Part shown: one piece after another, positions 24,259 through 34,382 of the stretch
Layout of the letters: every line of letters starts with the position of its first letter
Position numbering within the stretch: the stretch's first letter is position 1
DNA from: Linyphia triangularis
Lineage: Eukaryota; Arthropoda; Arachnida; Araneae; Linyphiidae
Direction of reading: 5' to 3'
Length of the DNA: 64,000 nt
NCBI GenBank assembly: GCA_963978545.1
Contig: OZ021731.1
Span: forward strand, 29,488,093-29,552,092
Notes under the pieces: generated by a model
What the model was told of the DNA's origin: nothing
The model's input: only the letters and a program-made list of their open reading frames with translations
Database searches by the model: none
Translations under genes and position numbers: made by a program

Positions 24259-24430
24259 TGGCTGGTTTGTACGCTCAGCAACCTATGTTTCTGCAAAATT
24301 ACGGCTAATCAGGATGGGACCTACAACTTAACGTGTATTCTGAACCACCTCAAACATCCATGCCCATCCCCAATATTAGAAACCGGCACCTTTAGCATGA
24401 AAGGCCAGAGTGCTAACCACACAACCATCA
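24259..24430 (-). mobile_element. S2 SINE
   Basis: On the minus strand: tRNA-like GTGTGGTTAGCACTCTGGCC, then a body with ACACGTTAAGTTGTAGGTCC and CCTGATTAGCCGTAATTTTG, ending in AACC. The 9-bp duplication ATGCTTGGT lies at 24250-24258 and 24431-24439. The body matches the copy at 9034 and differs from S1. Confidence 0.82.
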
Positions 24431-24476
24431 ATGCTTGGTATAAAAACCTAATGTTACCACAATAGAAAACACGAGG

Positions 24477-24654
24477 ATTGGTTGTATTCAGATTATATGG
24501 CGCCGTCAGCAACACGAGGGCTATAATGCGCCGAAACTTTCGTCATTAGACAAGCCAACATACATTTACAAACACCCATGCCTACACGGGACTCGAACCC
24601 GCAACCTCGCGGTCTAGAAGCTAGCACGCTAACCACTATACCGTTTGGTCAGCC
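24477..24654 (-). mobile_element. S1 SINE
   Basis: Full minus-strand copy. The duplication GAAAACACGAGG lies at 24465-24476 and 24655-24666. It sits just beside an S2 copy. Confidence 0.95.
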
Positions 24655-25080
24655 GAAAACACGAGGAAGTATTTTTAAGAAACACATTTGGTGCTTTGCT
24701 CAATATTTTGAATTCCGAATATCGATCTTAATACTTCAAATTCTTTTCTCTTTCCTACCTTTTGATATGAATTCTCTTTTTATGGAAAAGCAATTGCTTT
24801 TACCGACTGCAGATTTATTTTACGCCAATTTCATGGTATTACTTTTGACGCGAAATATGTTGAACGGCGCTTTGTGCCATAAAACGCTTTCTTTTATGGA
24901 TGTTCGGAATCTTTAGGTATTTCATAAAAGCCGCAAAAGCTTTTTCTTTTTAGATTCGGAACGTGAGCTGCGTATTGTATATTAAATTGTTTTGGACATT
25001 GGTATGGGTTTAGAGTTTGCAATAGAATGAATTCATTTTTTGCGTTGGTCAGAAGACTATACAAATACAACATAACCCAA

Positions 25081-25108
25081 CTGTCTATTTGTACTTACAA
25101 ATAGACAG
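25081..25108. other. Perfect 12-bp stem hairpin
   Basis: CTGTCTATTTGT, ACTT loop, ACAAATAGACAG. Isolated in unique AT-rich DNA; no gene beside it. Confidence 0.8.
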
Positions 25109-25866
25109 TATTGTTACGTTTACTCGATTTCTTTCGGTAGTTAACACTTAAGTATTTATTTAATAGTGTCCAAAATCAATCATTGTATAGGAATATAACG
25201 CTTATTTCATTAATTATAACTTTATAACATACTATATTCAGTGCCGAATTTTCGTAAACATATTTAAAAAGAGCAATAATGTACTTAAATATGATATGAA
25301 ATAAAATTTAAAATTTTTAAAAGAAACAATTTATTTAGTCATTTAATGCATGGCTTATTTTTCCTAGGTAACTTTCTCATTGAAATTAAGCTTTAATTTG
25401 AATAAATTACTCTTTCCAGCATAAAATATTATTTAAATAGATTAGTAAATAGTCAAAAATGAAAAAAAAAATTTCATTTTTTTTTTCCTTTTAAAGTCCA
25501 AGTTATAAATAGCACATTTATTAAGATGATACCTCGATATAAATATAACAAAAATCTCTTTCAGGATGGAAAAAATAATTTTGTTTATAAAATATACGAC
25601 GTCATAAGAAGGAGTTTTTTTTTTAAACACGTATTGTAAACACAATCAAACCATCCGTAATGTCGTAGCGGACACTTACCGTCCAACGTACCAATTAATG
25701 ACTTTGTCCGTCACTTTATAAAAGAAAAATCCCAAAATCAAATTAATATAACTGATTGAGTTGACGCACTGCTAATATTGTCTAACTCGTAACATCAACG
25801 TTGAACATTTGTCTCTTTTCTTCATTAACTCATATTGGTAAATATATAAAAGATTAATTTAAGTCA

Positions 25867-26131
25867 CCCACTGAAGGTCATGAACGCATATATACGTCAT
25901 TTGATCCCCAGTTTTTCCAGCAAAAACACAACATTTTTAAATTTGTAAATAAAACTTAAAATAAAATATTTGTCAAACATTTTTATTAGGATGATAGTTT
26001 ATAAACAATCTAAAACCAAATAAATGAAAAATAATTTTAAAAATTATGTATTTGAATTAGAAATATAATTTTAATATTATTGCAGTGAAAACAACTGTAG
26101 TGTTTCTCCCATTCCCATGACCGTCAGTGGG
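25867..26131. mobile_element. MITE with 8-bp target duplication
   Basis: 265 bp with inverted ends CCCACTGAAGGTCATG and CATGACCGTCAGTGGG (one mismatch in 16), flanked by a perfect 8-bp repeat TTAAGTCA at 25859-25866 and 26132-26139. An 8-bp duplication suggests hAT, P or Merlin-type transposition. Only one copy here. Confidence 0.75.
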
Positions 26132-27450
26132 TTAAGTCATTAGTTCATTTTCTTTTAAGATAAATTTATGCACATTAACAACTGATGCGCCATTTTGTTA
26201 AGTATCGCAACATTTTTACGGCCGTCGTAAGTAATACAGCCCTATATCAAAAAAAAAAAAAATTGCATTTATTTTTTACACTTTCTAATTAATTTTTAGA
26301 AAATAATCTTTTTATTTCATTGAATGACTCAAGTTCTTAGGTTATATAAAGAGCTATACAATAATGAAACAAATATGTAAAAGTGTCAAAATGTGCATTT
26401 GATTTTTTCCCCTTTGATTTAGTGCTTTTTGGTTTGTGAAGGCAGTATAGCCCTTAATAGTTTTATTATTTAATTTTAAATAATTTTTTGTATTGCCAGA
26501 GCAACACCATGCAATATCTTAAGTGGTCTATTCTTAACGAAAACAAACTTTATATCATGCATAAATAGCTAAATGATAATGTATGTCGTTATAGAAAAAT
26601 ACTTTATTGAAAAATCAAAACTCCGCTTGTGACTTCGCTAAATAGTTTATATAATCACAAACAATTCAGAAACTATTAAATCTTTAACTTAAGTCAGTCT
26701 GCCATTAAAATTTTGTTATATAAAACTCACCGATCATGAATATTTTTTTGTGAAATTGATAACTTTGTGACATTGACAATTTAGTGACAATGGAAATTTT
26801 ATGACATTGTCAATTTTGTGACTTTGGTGTTGTTCATTCTTCAAGGAAATCGACAAGGAATTAAATAAATCTAAAAATAACTCCCAAAATGCCTTTCTTC
26901 GCATCAGAATTCCTACCTCATAAACGTTTTAAAATACTGAATGAATTTTAATGAAATTTGAAAAGTGAATGTGGATAGGGCACGATTTGGTCATAACAAA
27001 AATTTAGGCATGTTTAAAGGAACATGATCTTAGATATTGCGATTTTCGTTCTTCTTATCTTGTTAATAAAAATAATGATTGTCATGACAATGATTGGTGA
27101 AAACAATTTACAACAATTACATTTACAATGTCCCGATCTTCAGTTTTAACTTTATTTTTTTATTGCCAAACAACATTTTTAACTTCTAGTAAATTTAGTT
27201 AATTATAAATTATTTTGTTAGATCTATTTTCTTCTCTAAAGTAAAAGAAGTAAGCGTATACAAAAGCTACTTTCACATATATATGTCTTTTACTAGTTTA
27301 ATATTCTTATTCAAAAGGATAGAGATATTGACGCTAATTTGGTAAGAAATTAAAATATTTATAAAAGTATTATGCATATTTTGTTGGATATTCGAATATT
27401 TAAGTAATGCGGGCCAAAAGAAAAAGTTTATGATGGAATGACAGATTATG

Positions 27451-28402
27451 TTTTTACTTTCAATTACCCATATGTTTGCATAGTGTAATTAATGCATAGC
27501 CATTCGGTCAATAAGATTTTTTTTTTTTTTTTTCATTTCTTCACGTTTTGGAACATCCTGAATTCAAAAAAGTGGTCTAGAAAAATGTCTGTCTGTGAGT
27601 CTGTACAAGTGGTCAGCATAACTCCCGAACAAATTGACTTCCGATGTTCAAATTTAGCTCTTAACTGCTGTATGCGGTCTGACAGACCGCGAGTCATTTT
27701 TTATAGAATGCTTCCACCCCCTAAAATATTTCCTCTTTGACTTTTATTTTAATTTTTATGATACTATGTTTCTTAAATTTTAAAATAATGCTCACAAATT
27801 GTTTGGTGCAGTATAGACCAGGTGTTGCCCTTGAGCAAAAAATATCAAACCACCCAACCACAGCAGTTAAAGGTTAGTATGAGAATTAGTGGCGGCCATG
27901 GGATCTACCATTAAAGTTTCCATCAAAATCGCACATGCGCATAAGGTAGCTGCCATCGAAAAAATCCAGTTTTTCAGTAATTGCTATAAAACGGCTCTAA
28001 CGATTTTAATCAAAATCACTGTTGTAATGCCTCTAAAGGTATTCTAAACATTCCCACCTCCAAAATTTTCATAAAAATGAAATAAAAGGGTAAAAAGTTG
28101 AAAAATGAGTGCCTTTAACTCAGATTTCTCTGCTCTTGAGCATCGCCCGTCAACGATAACTTTTTTTTCTGTTACATGCACAAGATAAGACAATGTAATG
28201 TCTTTTGAATAACATCGTCAATTTCACCATCTTAGCGGCTTTTTTTTCCCATGCAAAAATTATTGCCAAAAATATCGCCAAACTGGCAATTTTTATTGAA
28301 ATGAGTGAAAATATGAAAACTGTAAATGACACTATAAATTTGAATGCAATAACCGATATTACAGTGTAATTGAAAGCTGTGCGATGTTCCACACCCCTAG
28401 TT
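27451..28402 (-). mobile_element. G repeat with nested P2 MITE
   Basis: TTTTTACTTTCAATTACCCA at one end, ACACCCCTAGTTTTC at the other. The family core is broken at 27661-27873 by a P2 element, then continues (GGCGGCCATGGGATCTACCA). It lies just upstream of the RGS exon. Confidence 0.85.
27661..27873 (-). mobile_element. P2 MITE inside a G repeat
   Basis: Inverse orientation to the copy at 23482. CTTAACTGCTGTATGCGGTC with GCGGTCTGACAGACCGC, through to CCACAGCAGTTAAAGG and TTAG. The flanking TTAAs have decayed slightly. It interrupts the G core. Confidence 0.82.
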
Positions 28403-28522
28403 TTCTTTCGTTAAGGTACACTACATTAAAAATGAAAGGGTTGTCGAATGGAATGTCTCTGTTAATATAACATGCTAATTACAACATAAAAAATGTAATA
28501 CTACGTTTCTTTTATTCTGTAG

Positions 28523-28619
28523 ATGGAGAGGATTGTGGAGAAAATGCAGGATGAACAAAATGGAGTTCCTGTTAAAACAGTCAAGAGTTTCATGTCCAAA
28601 ATTCCTAGTGTTTTTACGG
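28523..28619 (+). CDS. RGS7: Internal exon of an R7-family RGS protein (start of DEP domain)
   Basis: The 97-bp exon begins right after a pyrimidine-rich tract ending in TGTAG and ends at a GTAAGT donor. It reads [14 protein letters not shown], then VP, then [16 protein letters not shown], plus the first base of a Gly codon (phase 1). From memory this matches the DEP-domain start of vertebrate RGS7 and RGS6 (a MQDEKNG-type motif, then RTVKSFLSKIPSVFSG). R7 RGS proteins accelerate GTP hydrolysis by Gi/o alpha subunits, partner with Gbeta5, and use the DEP domain for membrane anchoring. In the vertebrate proteins the aligned Met is internal, so upstream coding exons are expected; a start here cannot be excluded. 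No other DEP, GGL or RGS exon was recognised in the window, so flanking introns are probably long. RGS6 and RGS7 cannot be separated from this exon. It is the only sequence here with convincing host coding signal. Confidence 0.88.
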
Positions 28620-29516
28620 GTAAGTAATTTCTTTTGAAAATGTATGCTTTATTTTCATCATGCACAAAAATCTAAACTGTTTGTGCAGTAATATTTACAC
28701 TGATTTATTATACGCACATTTTCAGTGTTCCTCTGTGTTTCTTCTCACATTTAAAGCTGAGTAAGTTCTTGTCATTGTTGCAAACGATATTTTTTTTAAA
28801 AAGATATTTCGTAAATTTTAATTCTTTTATTCTACTATCACTTTTAATTAGAGATATTTATTAATAAAACTGACCTTATTCAAGACATAATTATAAGAAT
28901 GATTTTAACGATTGGCAACACTTTTGACATGCTTGAGACCAATCAGAAAATAGCTTTAAACATACATTTGATTTTTCATAATTCATAAGCCAATCGCGAT
29001 ACACATTTCATTTTCCCGTTCACATAGCAGTTTAATATCTTTTGGTAAATTAATAAAATCTAAAACGTTATACTTTGTATTATCTTGTACTAAAATATTC
29101 CACGTTCCAGAACATTATTGAACGTTCTTGTAATGTGTTACTCATTTTGATTGTTTAAGAGTTTTACGAAAACAGAAATTGTAACCGGAACGATAACTGG
29201 TGAGACACATAAACATTATGTTGACCCACGTGTTGTAATATGCTAGAAGAAAATTATTTAAAATAGCTCTGAATCAACATGTGCTTATATATAACTAGAA
29301 AGTAGTAAAGCTTCTAAGGCGCCCGTTGATAAAATGATGAATATAACAAACGCTTTAATTTTTTATATTAATTTTTTTTTAATGAAGAACCTCTTAAAAA
29401 AATTACATTGTGTGCGAATTCAACAAGAAAACTTAATGCATTGTTTGGATCTTCACTGACGATAGATACGGCGCAGTAATATATTTGAGAGTTACCATTA
29501 ATCAAATCGATTATCG

Positions 29517-29795
29517 TTCTATCTCTTAACATTGTGTCGATTCTGTTGTCAGCGTGTGCTTGGTTTTTGCATCAAATTTTAAATACTAAAAACATTCCTT
29601 GCAACAAAATATGCGGCAAACAACGTTTAAAAATTTATTTATTTAAAATGAGCGTGAATTTATGCACGTCCAAATATATTGTATTTGTTCTAATCAAAAC
29701 AATTTTGGAAACGGGAAATAGTTTCAACAATGATCGGTTAAAATATTTTCATTTACAGCGTTACTGCGCAAAGCTACGTTGAATTGACTGGGCCA
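29517..29795 (-). mobile_element. H element, partial
   Basis: GTTGTCAGCGTGTGCTTGG to TTTCAACAATGATCGGTTAA, matching the middle of H. One terminus is missing. Confidence 0.65.
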
Positions 29796-30425
29796 GACTC
29801 CATAATGAATTTATTGTTCCGTGGACGGGTACGAAAGATTTGAAGCCAAAGCAGATCAAAATTTGCAGAAATTTATTCCCATATAACTCTTCGCAGATTC
29901 TCTTACAACTCCAGAACTTCTCGTTCTAACAGACTCAATACAGCTCTTTTCACAACAATAGAGCATAATACAGCAGTTAAAAACTTGACAACACAACTGC
30001 TAAAATCGCTGCAAAAGACAATGCAATACAGTTCGCTTTAGAACTACTCTGAATGCTCACTGAGACTCAGTATCTGAACTCAGTAATTCCAGTCAACTCA
30101 TTGACTAACCTCAGTCAACTCCGGCTTAAATAGGGGAGGCGAAACTTCTTGAAACTTCTAGAGGTAGATATTTGGAGAACTTTAAAGATCGTAGTCGAAA
30201 AGTCCTAGACATGTACATGGGGACCGAAAATGTCGCCAAAACCGTCGCCAACTTGGCGAGATTGCCATTACCATAATGTTAAATGCCCTGCTCCTTGTAA
30301 AACTCGCTTCCCAGCGTTAACTCTGTAAAACTCGCTATCAAGCATTAAGACACACATTGCGGGGAAGCAAACTAAAGACGAACTATTGCCCTGCCTTATG
30401 TGAAATGTACATAAATTTTCCTAAT

Positions 30426-30510
30426 TACAAAATTAACACTAATATACAAAATATACAAAATTACAAATATACAAAATTACAAATATACAAAATTACAAAT
30501 ATACAAAAAT
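30426..30510 (+). repeat. 15-bp tandem repeat
   Basis: ATTACAAATATACAA repeated about four times, with decayed units before it. Confidence 0.85.
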
Positions 30511-30514
30511 TCGT

Positions 30515-30602
30515 AACATTATGCATTCATGTCCAATTATCTTTTATTTATTCTGATTAAAACAATTTTGGCAAGTGGGAAAATTTTCAACAATGAAGAT
30601 TG
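30515..30602 (-). mobile_element. H fragment
   Basis: GCATTCATGTCCAATTATC, then TTCTGATTAAAACAATTTTG and TTTTCAACAATGAAG. It lies next to a short ATTACAAATATACAA tandem repeat. Confidence 0.6.
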
Positions 30603-31699
30603 ACTACAAACAAAATCTAAGTTATTGTAAGATATTTAAAACTTACTTTACTAGAAGTTAATACGGAATTAAAAAATTTGAAATAAATAAATTATATTTT
30701 ATCGTGTCACTGCCTATTGACAAAATAATTTAAACATATATACTTCTATAACACATTTCTAAACCACCACAATCACCCAACCCCGCAAACTGGGTTAAGT
30801 TACCCAACACAAAGTACTCCCTAACATTGAATCCTGTTTGTCGAAGCATAAACTCTTAAACCCTCTGCACCTCCCCCAAAAAGCCCTTATCCCAAACGAC
30901 CATACACCGAAATTCAGACGATAACATGAATGGGAACTTCAGCGAACGATCTCCTGGGAGAACTAGGGTTAAAACAAAATCGTCTGCTCCCGAACGGCGA
31001 GACTTTTGCTGAGGTAGGGAAATGTCCATTCTGAGGGGGGTGGAGAATCGTTCCATCGACCCGACATCAGGACCTTGGCAGACGATAAGTTAAATGGGGA
31101 ATTTTTCTCCCATTCGGCACGCGAGGTTACGATTTTCGCACTTTCAGACGATACGTCATTTGTTTTGTTTTCTTGTTCTTTCAAAGTAGAAGGTTATTCG
31201 AATTCTGATCTTGTTTGTCGAAAGAAATTGTACTTGAAATTGCATTAAAGTTTTTTTTTTATCCGTGTTTAAAAAAACTAAAAATATTCTTGTAGAAACT
31301 TATGAGTTGAGAATAAGTTTTAGAATGATATCCAAAGGGAAAAAAAAAATACTCAAAATGAAATAGCATACCACGACTAGAGTTTTAAGAAGGCTCACAA
31401 AACTTTTCGAAACAACAGAATAATTGCTATCAAGTTTCAATACAAACTTCAATACATACAACTTTGAACACAGCGATAATTCAGGCACATGGAAAGTAAA
31501 CATAGATCCGATGCTTTCCAAACAGCGTCCGATACTCGACTATCAATTATATTTTTCGCCTCTTTTTATAGTCTCGTGGCTGAAATTTCTAGCAAAACCC
31601 AGCCAACCAATCACCTGATGGAAAAGCCTCGATATTACCCGATTAATTTGGATGATGTCACCTTTTTTTTTTTTTTTTTTAACCTGCATTATCGCTGTC

Positions 31700-32875
31700 A
31701 ACAAATAAATAAAAATAATATAGAACTTTAAAAGAAATACGTCATTATTTGCAATTATATACCGAATAAAATAAGATAAAATAGAACTTTAAAATAAATA
31801 CGTCATTATTTACAATTTTATACAGGATAGACTGAGAGGCGACTGCATGTTTAGGTACCCCATAGAACATCATTCTAAATTTTTTATGGAATGTGGAGAA
31901 AAGTTGGTAGATTGCGAATCCATTGGTCTGCCGTGGCAAAAATGGCCGAAACTGGTCGAAAATCTACTTTGAATGAGTTGAATTAAATCCGATAGTCAAA
32001 TATGTCATAACTTGCCAAAAAATGAGCCCACTTTTTCGTCTGGTAAACCAATCGCACTTTGATTTTCAATGAAGAAGGGCGCAAACGATTTCTGATCCCT
32101 GGGTCAGAAACTAGCATATTTAAAAAGTAAACCAAATTAATTAAAAATTAAAGAACGAAGGGTTACCACACAAAAAAAGAATGCTCATTAGTTATGGCAT
32201 ATTTGGCTATCGGATTTAGTTCAATTCATTCAAAGTCGATTTTTGACCAGTTTCAGGCATGTTTGTCACGGCAGACCAGTGGATTCATAATCTACTAACT
32301 TTTCTCCACATTCTATAAAAAAATCAGAATGATGTTTGATGAGGTACATAAACATGCTGTCGCCTCTCGGACCAGAATAAAATAGGATAAAATAGAACTT
32401 TAAAATAAATACGTTACTATTTGCAATTATATACAGAATAAAATAAGGTATAATAGAACTTTAAAATAAATACGTTACTATTTGCAATTATATACAGAAT
32501 AAAATAAGGTATAATAGAACTTTAAAATAAATACGTTACTATTTGCAATTATATACAGAATAAAATAAGGTATAATAGAACTTTAAAATAAATACGTTAC
32601 TATTTGCAATTATATACAGAATAAAATAAGGTATAATAGAACTTTAAAATAAATACGTTACTATTTGCAATTATATACAGAATAAAATAAGGTATAATAG
32701 AACTTTAAAATAAATACGTTACTATTTGCAATTATATACAGAATAAAATAAGGTATAATAGAACTTTAAAATAAATACGTTACTATTTGCAATTATATAC
32801 AGAATAAAATAAGGTATAATAGAACTTTAAAATAAATACGTCTTTATTTACAATAATTTACAGAAAGTTTGTGTA
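31700..32875 (+). repeat. 61-bp tandem array of J
   Basis: Units of AGAATAAAATAAGGTATAAT, AGAACTTTAAAATAAATACG and TTACTATTTGCAATTATATAC. About eight near-identical units from 32374 to 32872 and two to three more diverged ones before the F insertion at 31830. Confidence 0.93.
31830..32373. mobile_element. F element with deleted centre, inside the J array
   Basis: GACTGAGAGGCGACTGCATG to CATGCTGTCGCCTCTCGG, subtype with TTTAGGTACC subterminal sequence, shared with the 52126 copy. The central TTACGTCA palindrome and flanks are missing. Both sides are 61-bp array sequence of J. Confidence 0.9.
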
Positions 32876-33178
32876 ACAATATGATAATATTATAATTTTT
32901 AATATGCTTGTATACTATTTCTAGACGGTGTTTTTTTTTTGCTTTTTTTTCTGATGATCTTTATACATCATTCTGTGATGATATCTTTATCCAAAACATT
33001 TCTGGAAATTTGTAATAGTTTACATATGGCAGCACTATAGAAAAAAAAAAATCACAAGAAAGTAAGAAACCTGGGCAGTCTTATACACCTCTCACCAATA
33101 GAATGCAATATCTAACTCGGAAGACTTACAAAAAGTATTTTTCAAGCAATCTTAAATGGGCACATCACTGATTATTAA

Positions 33179-33382
33179 CCCTTTGCACTCCAGGCCTTTT
33201 TCGCGCGGAGGAATCAGCAACTCGAGACATTTTAGGTTCGGCTGGTGTTTATGGATTTCCTTCATAGAAACTAAACACAGTCATTGGCCTTGCATCGAAT
33301 TTCCGCATCACACCTAATGGTCCTCTCGTGGTTTGGCATCCAATCGTGTGGTGCCTGAGAGGCGCCACTGGAGTGCAAAGGG
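33179..33382 (+). mobile_element. P1: piggyBac-like MITE
   Basis: 204 bp, TTAA at 33175-33178 and 33383-33386. Termini CCCTTTGCACTCCAG / CTGGAGTGCAAAGGG. The right subterminal palindrome is TGGTGCCTGAGAGGCGCCAC. About two base differences from the copy at 56359. Confidence 0.92.
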
Positions 33383-33452
33383 TTAATAAACAGTCGACTT
33401 CCTCTCTTAATTGGCCTCTGTTTAATTGCATCTTCAGTTTGACCGAGCGATA

Positions 33453-33509
33453 TTTTTTACTTTTAATTACTCATATGCATACATAGGAAAATAGAAGTAT
33501 AGCATTCGG

Positions 33510-33545
<36 letters not shown>

Positions 33546-34036
33546 CATTTCTTCACGTTTTGGAACATCCTATTTCAAAAAAGTGATCAAGCAAAAATGG
33601 CTGTTTGTGTGTACGTGGTCATCATAACTCACGAATAAATTGACCTACGATGTTCAAATTTGGTGTGCTGATTGGTGATGGCACAAGGACTTACCATTAA
33701 GGTTTTCGTCAAACTCGCACATGCGCATAAGGTAGCTCTCATTGAAAAAAATCATGTTTTTCTGTAATTGCTAAATTACGGCTCTAACGATTTTGTCCGT
33801 CCAAAATTGCTGTGGTAATGCTTCTTAAAGTGTTCTAAACATCCCCACTTCCGAAATTCTTGTAAAAATTCTTTAATGGCGTACAAAGTTGAAAAACGAA
33901 GACCTTTAACAGAGTTCTATTTCCTTGAACATACCTAACCAACGATCATTTTTTTCTCCTCTCTTCAATTTCACTTATAGGTAAGGATAGTATAAGAATT
34001 ATTGAAAAGTATATCACCAAAATCATCTATTAGGCG

Positions 34037-34071
<35 letters not shown>

Positions 34072-34230
34072 CTCATACAAGAATTATGGTAAAAAATATC
34101 GCCAAACTGGCCATTTTTTTTTTTTTTTTTTTAAATAAATGAAGAAAATATAAATACGGCAAATGACAGAAATTGACATCAGTATTATAATGTAATTGAA
34201 AGTTGTGCAATGTTCCACACCCTTAGTTAA
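33453..34230 (-). mobile_element. G repeat, near-complete
   Basis: TTTTTTACTTTTAATTACTC to GTTCCACACCCTTAGTTAA, with T runs at about 33517 and 34040, the two recurrent homopolymer positions of the family. Confidence 0.85.
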
Positions 34231-34382
34231 AATATGAAACATAAACATATAATATAAATAAAAAAACTTTTTAAAAGAGGAATACTTTTCACTTAATACT
34301 GTTACGGTATCGTACATGCTTTTTTTAGTTCAGTCATTCCACAAACCTTTTAGAAAGTTCTTCTGACAGCTTTGCATCAGGA

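Larger units (their letters stand above)
24667..27450. other. No gene seen apart from the 25867 MITE and a hairpin
   Basis: Very AT-rich, single-copy. No frames above 82 codons. Confidence 0.55.
28620..31388. other. Probable intron and unique DNA
   Basis: Follows the RGS exon donor. H pieces lie at 29517 and 30515. 29800-30350 and 30760-31190 are more GC-balanced; two overlapping minus-strand frames at 30856-31184 are not recognised. A TATA-like CTTAAATAGGGGAGGCG occurs at about 30123. Confidence 0.5.
31389..32890 (-). mobile_element. J: LTR-like unit with 61-bp array and nested F
   Basis: Shares ~300 bp of body with 43807-44328. On the minus strand an array of 61-bp units comes first, then a CCAAT region (31601-31620), a TATAAAAAG at 31562-31570, and further conserved sequence to GTTTTGTGAGCCTTC. 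The order resembles the U3-TATA-R layout of an LTR. No internal region, primer site or second LTR was seen. Confidence 0.55.

Noticed and set aside
25859..26135. piggyBac-like MITE because of TTAA at both sides
   Set aside because: The flanking repeat is the 8-bp TTAAGTCA and the left TTAA is not adjacent to the terminus, so TTAA is coincidental.
28741..28775. Possible small exon after the RGS exon (CAG ... GAGTAAGTT)
   Set aside because: The 40-odd bases between the apparent splice sites do not continue the DEP domain and contain a stop in the required frame.
31300..31521. Two similar minus-strand frames (31300-31521 and 43787-43984) sharing PELSL, VLKLDS and SFVSL
   Set aside because: They lie in the two J copies. 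Over the shared 35 codons I count about 14 amino-acid-changing versus about 4 silent differences, so there is no sign of protein-level constraint.
32374..32872. CRISPR-like direct repeats
   Set aside because: Head-to-tail 61-bp units with no unique spacers, in a eukaryotic repeat; the 291-bp and 41-bp arrays fail for the same reason.
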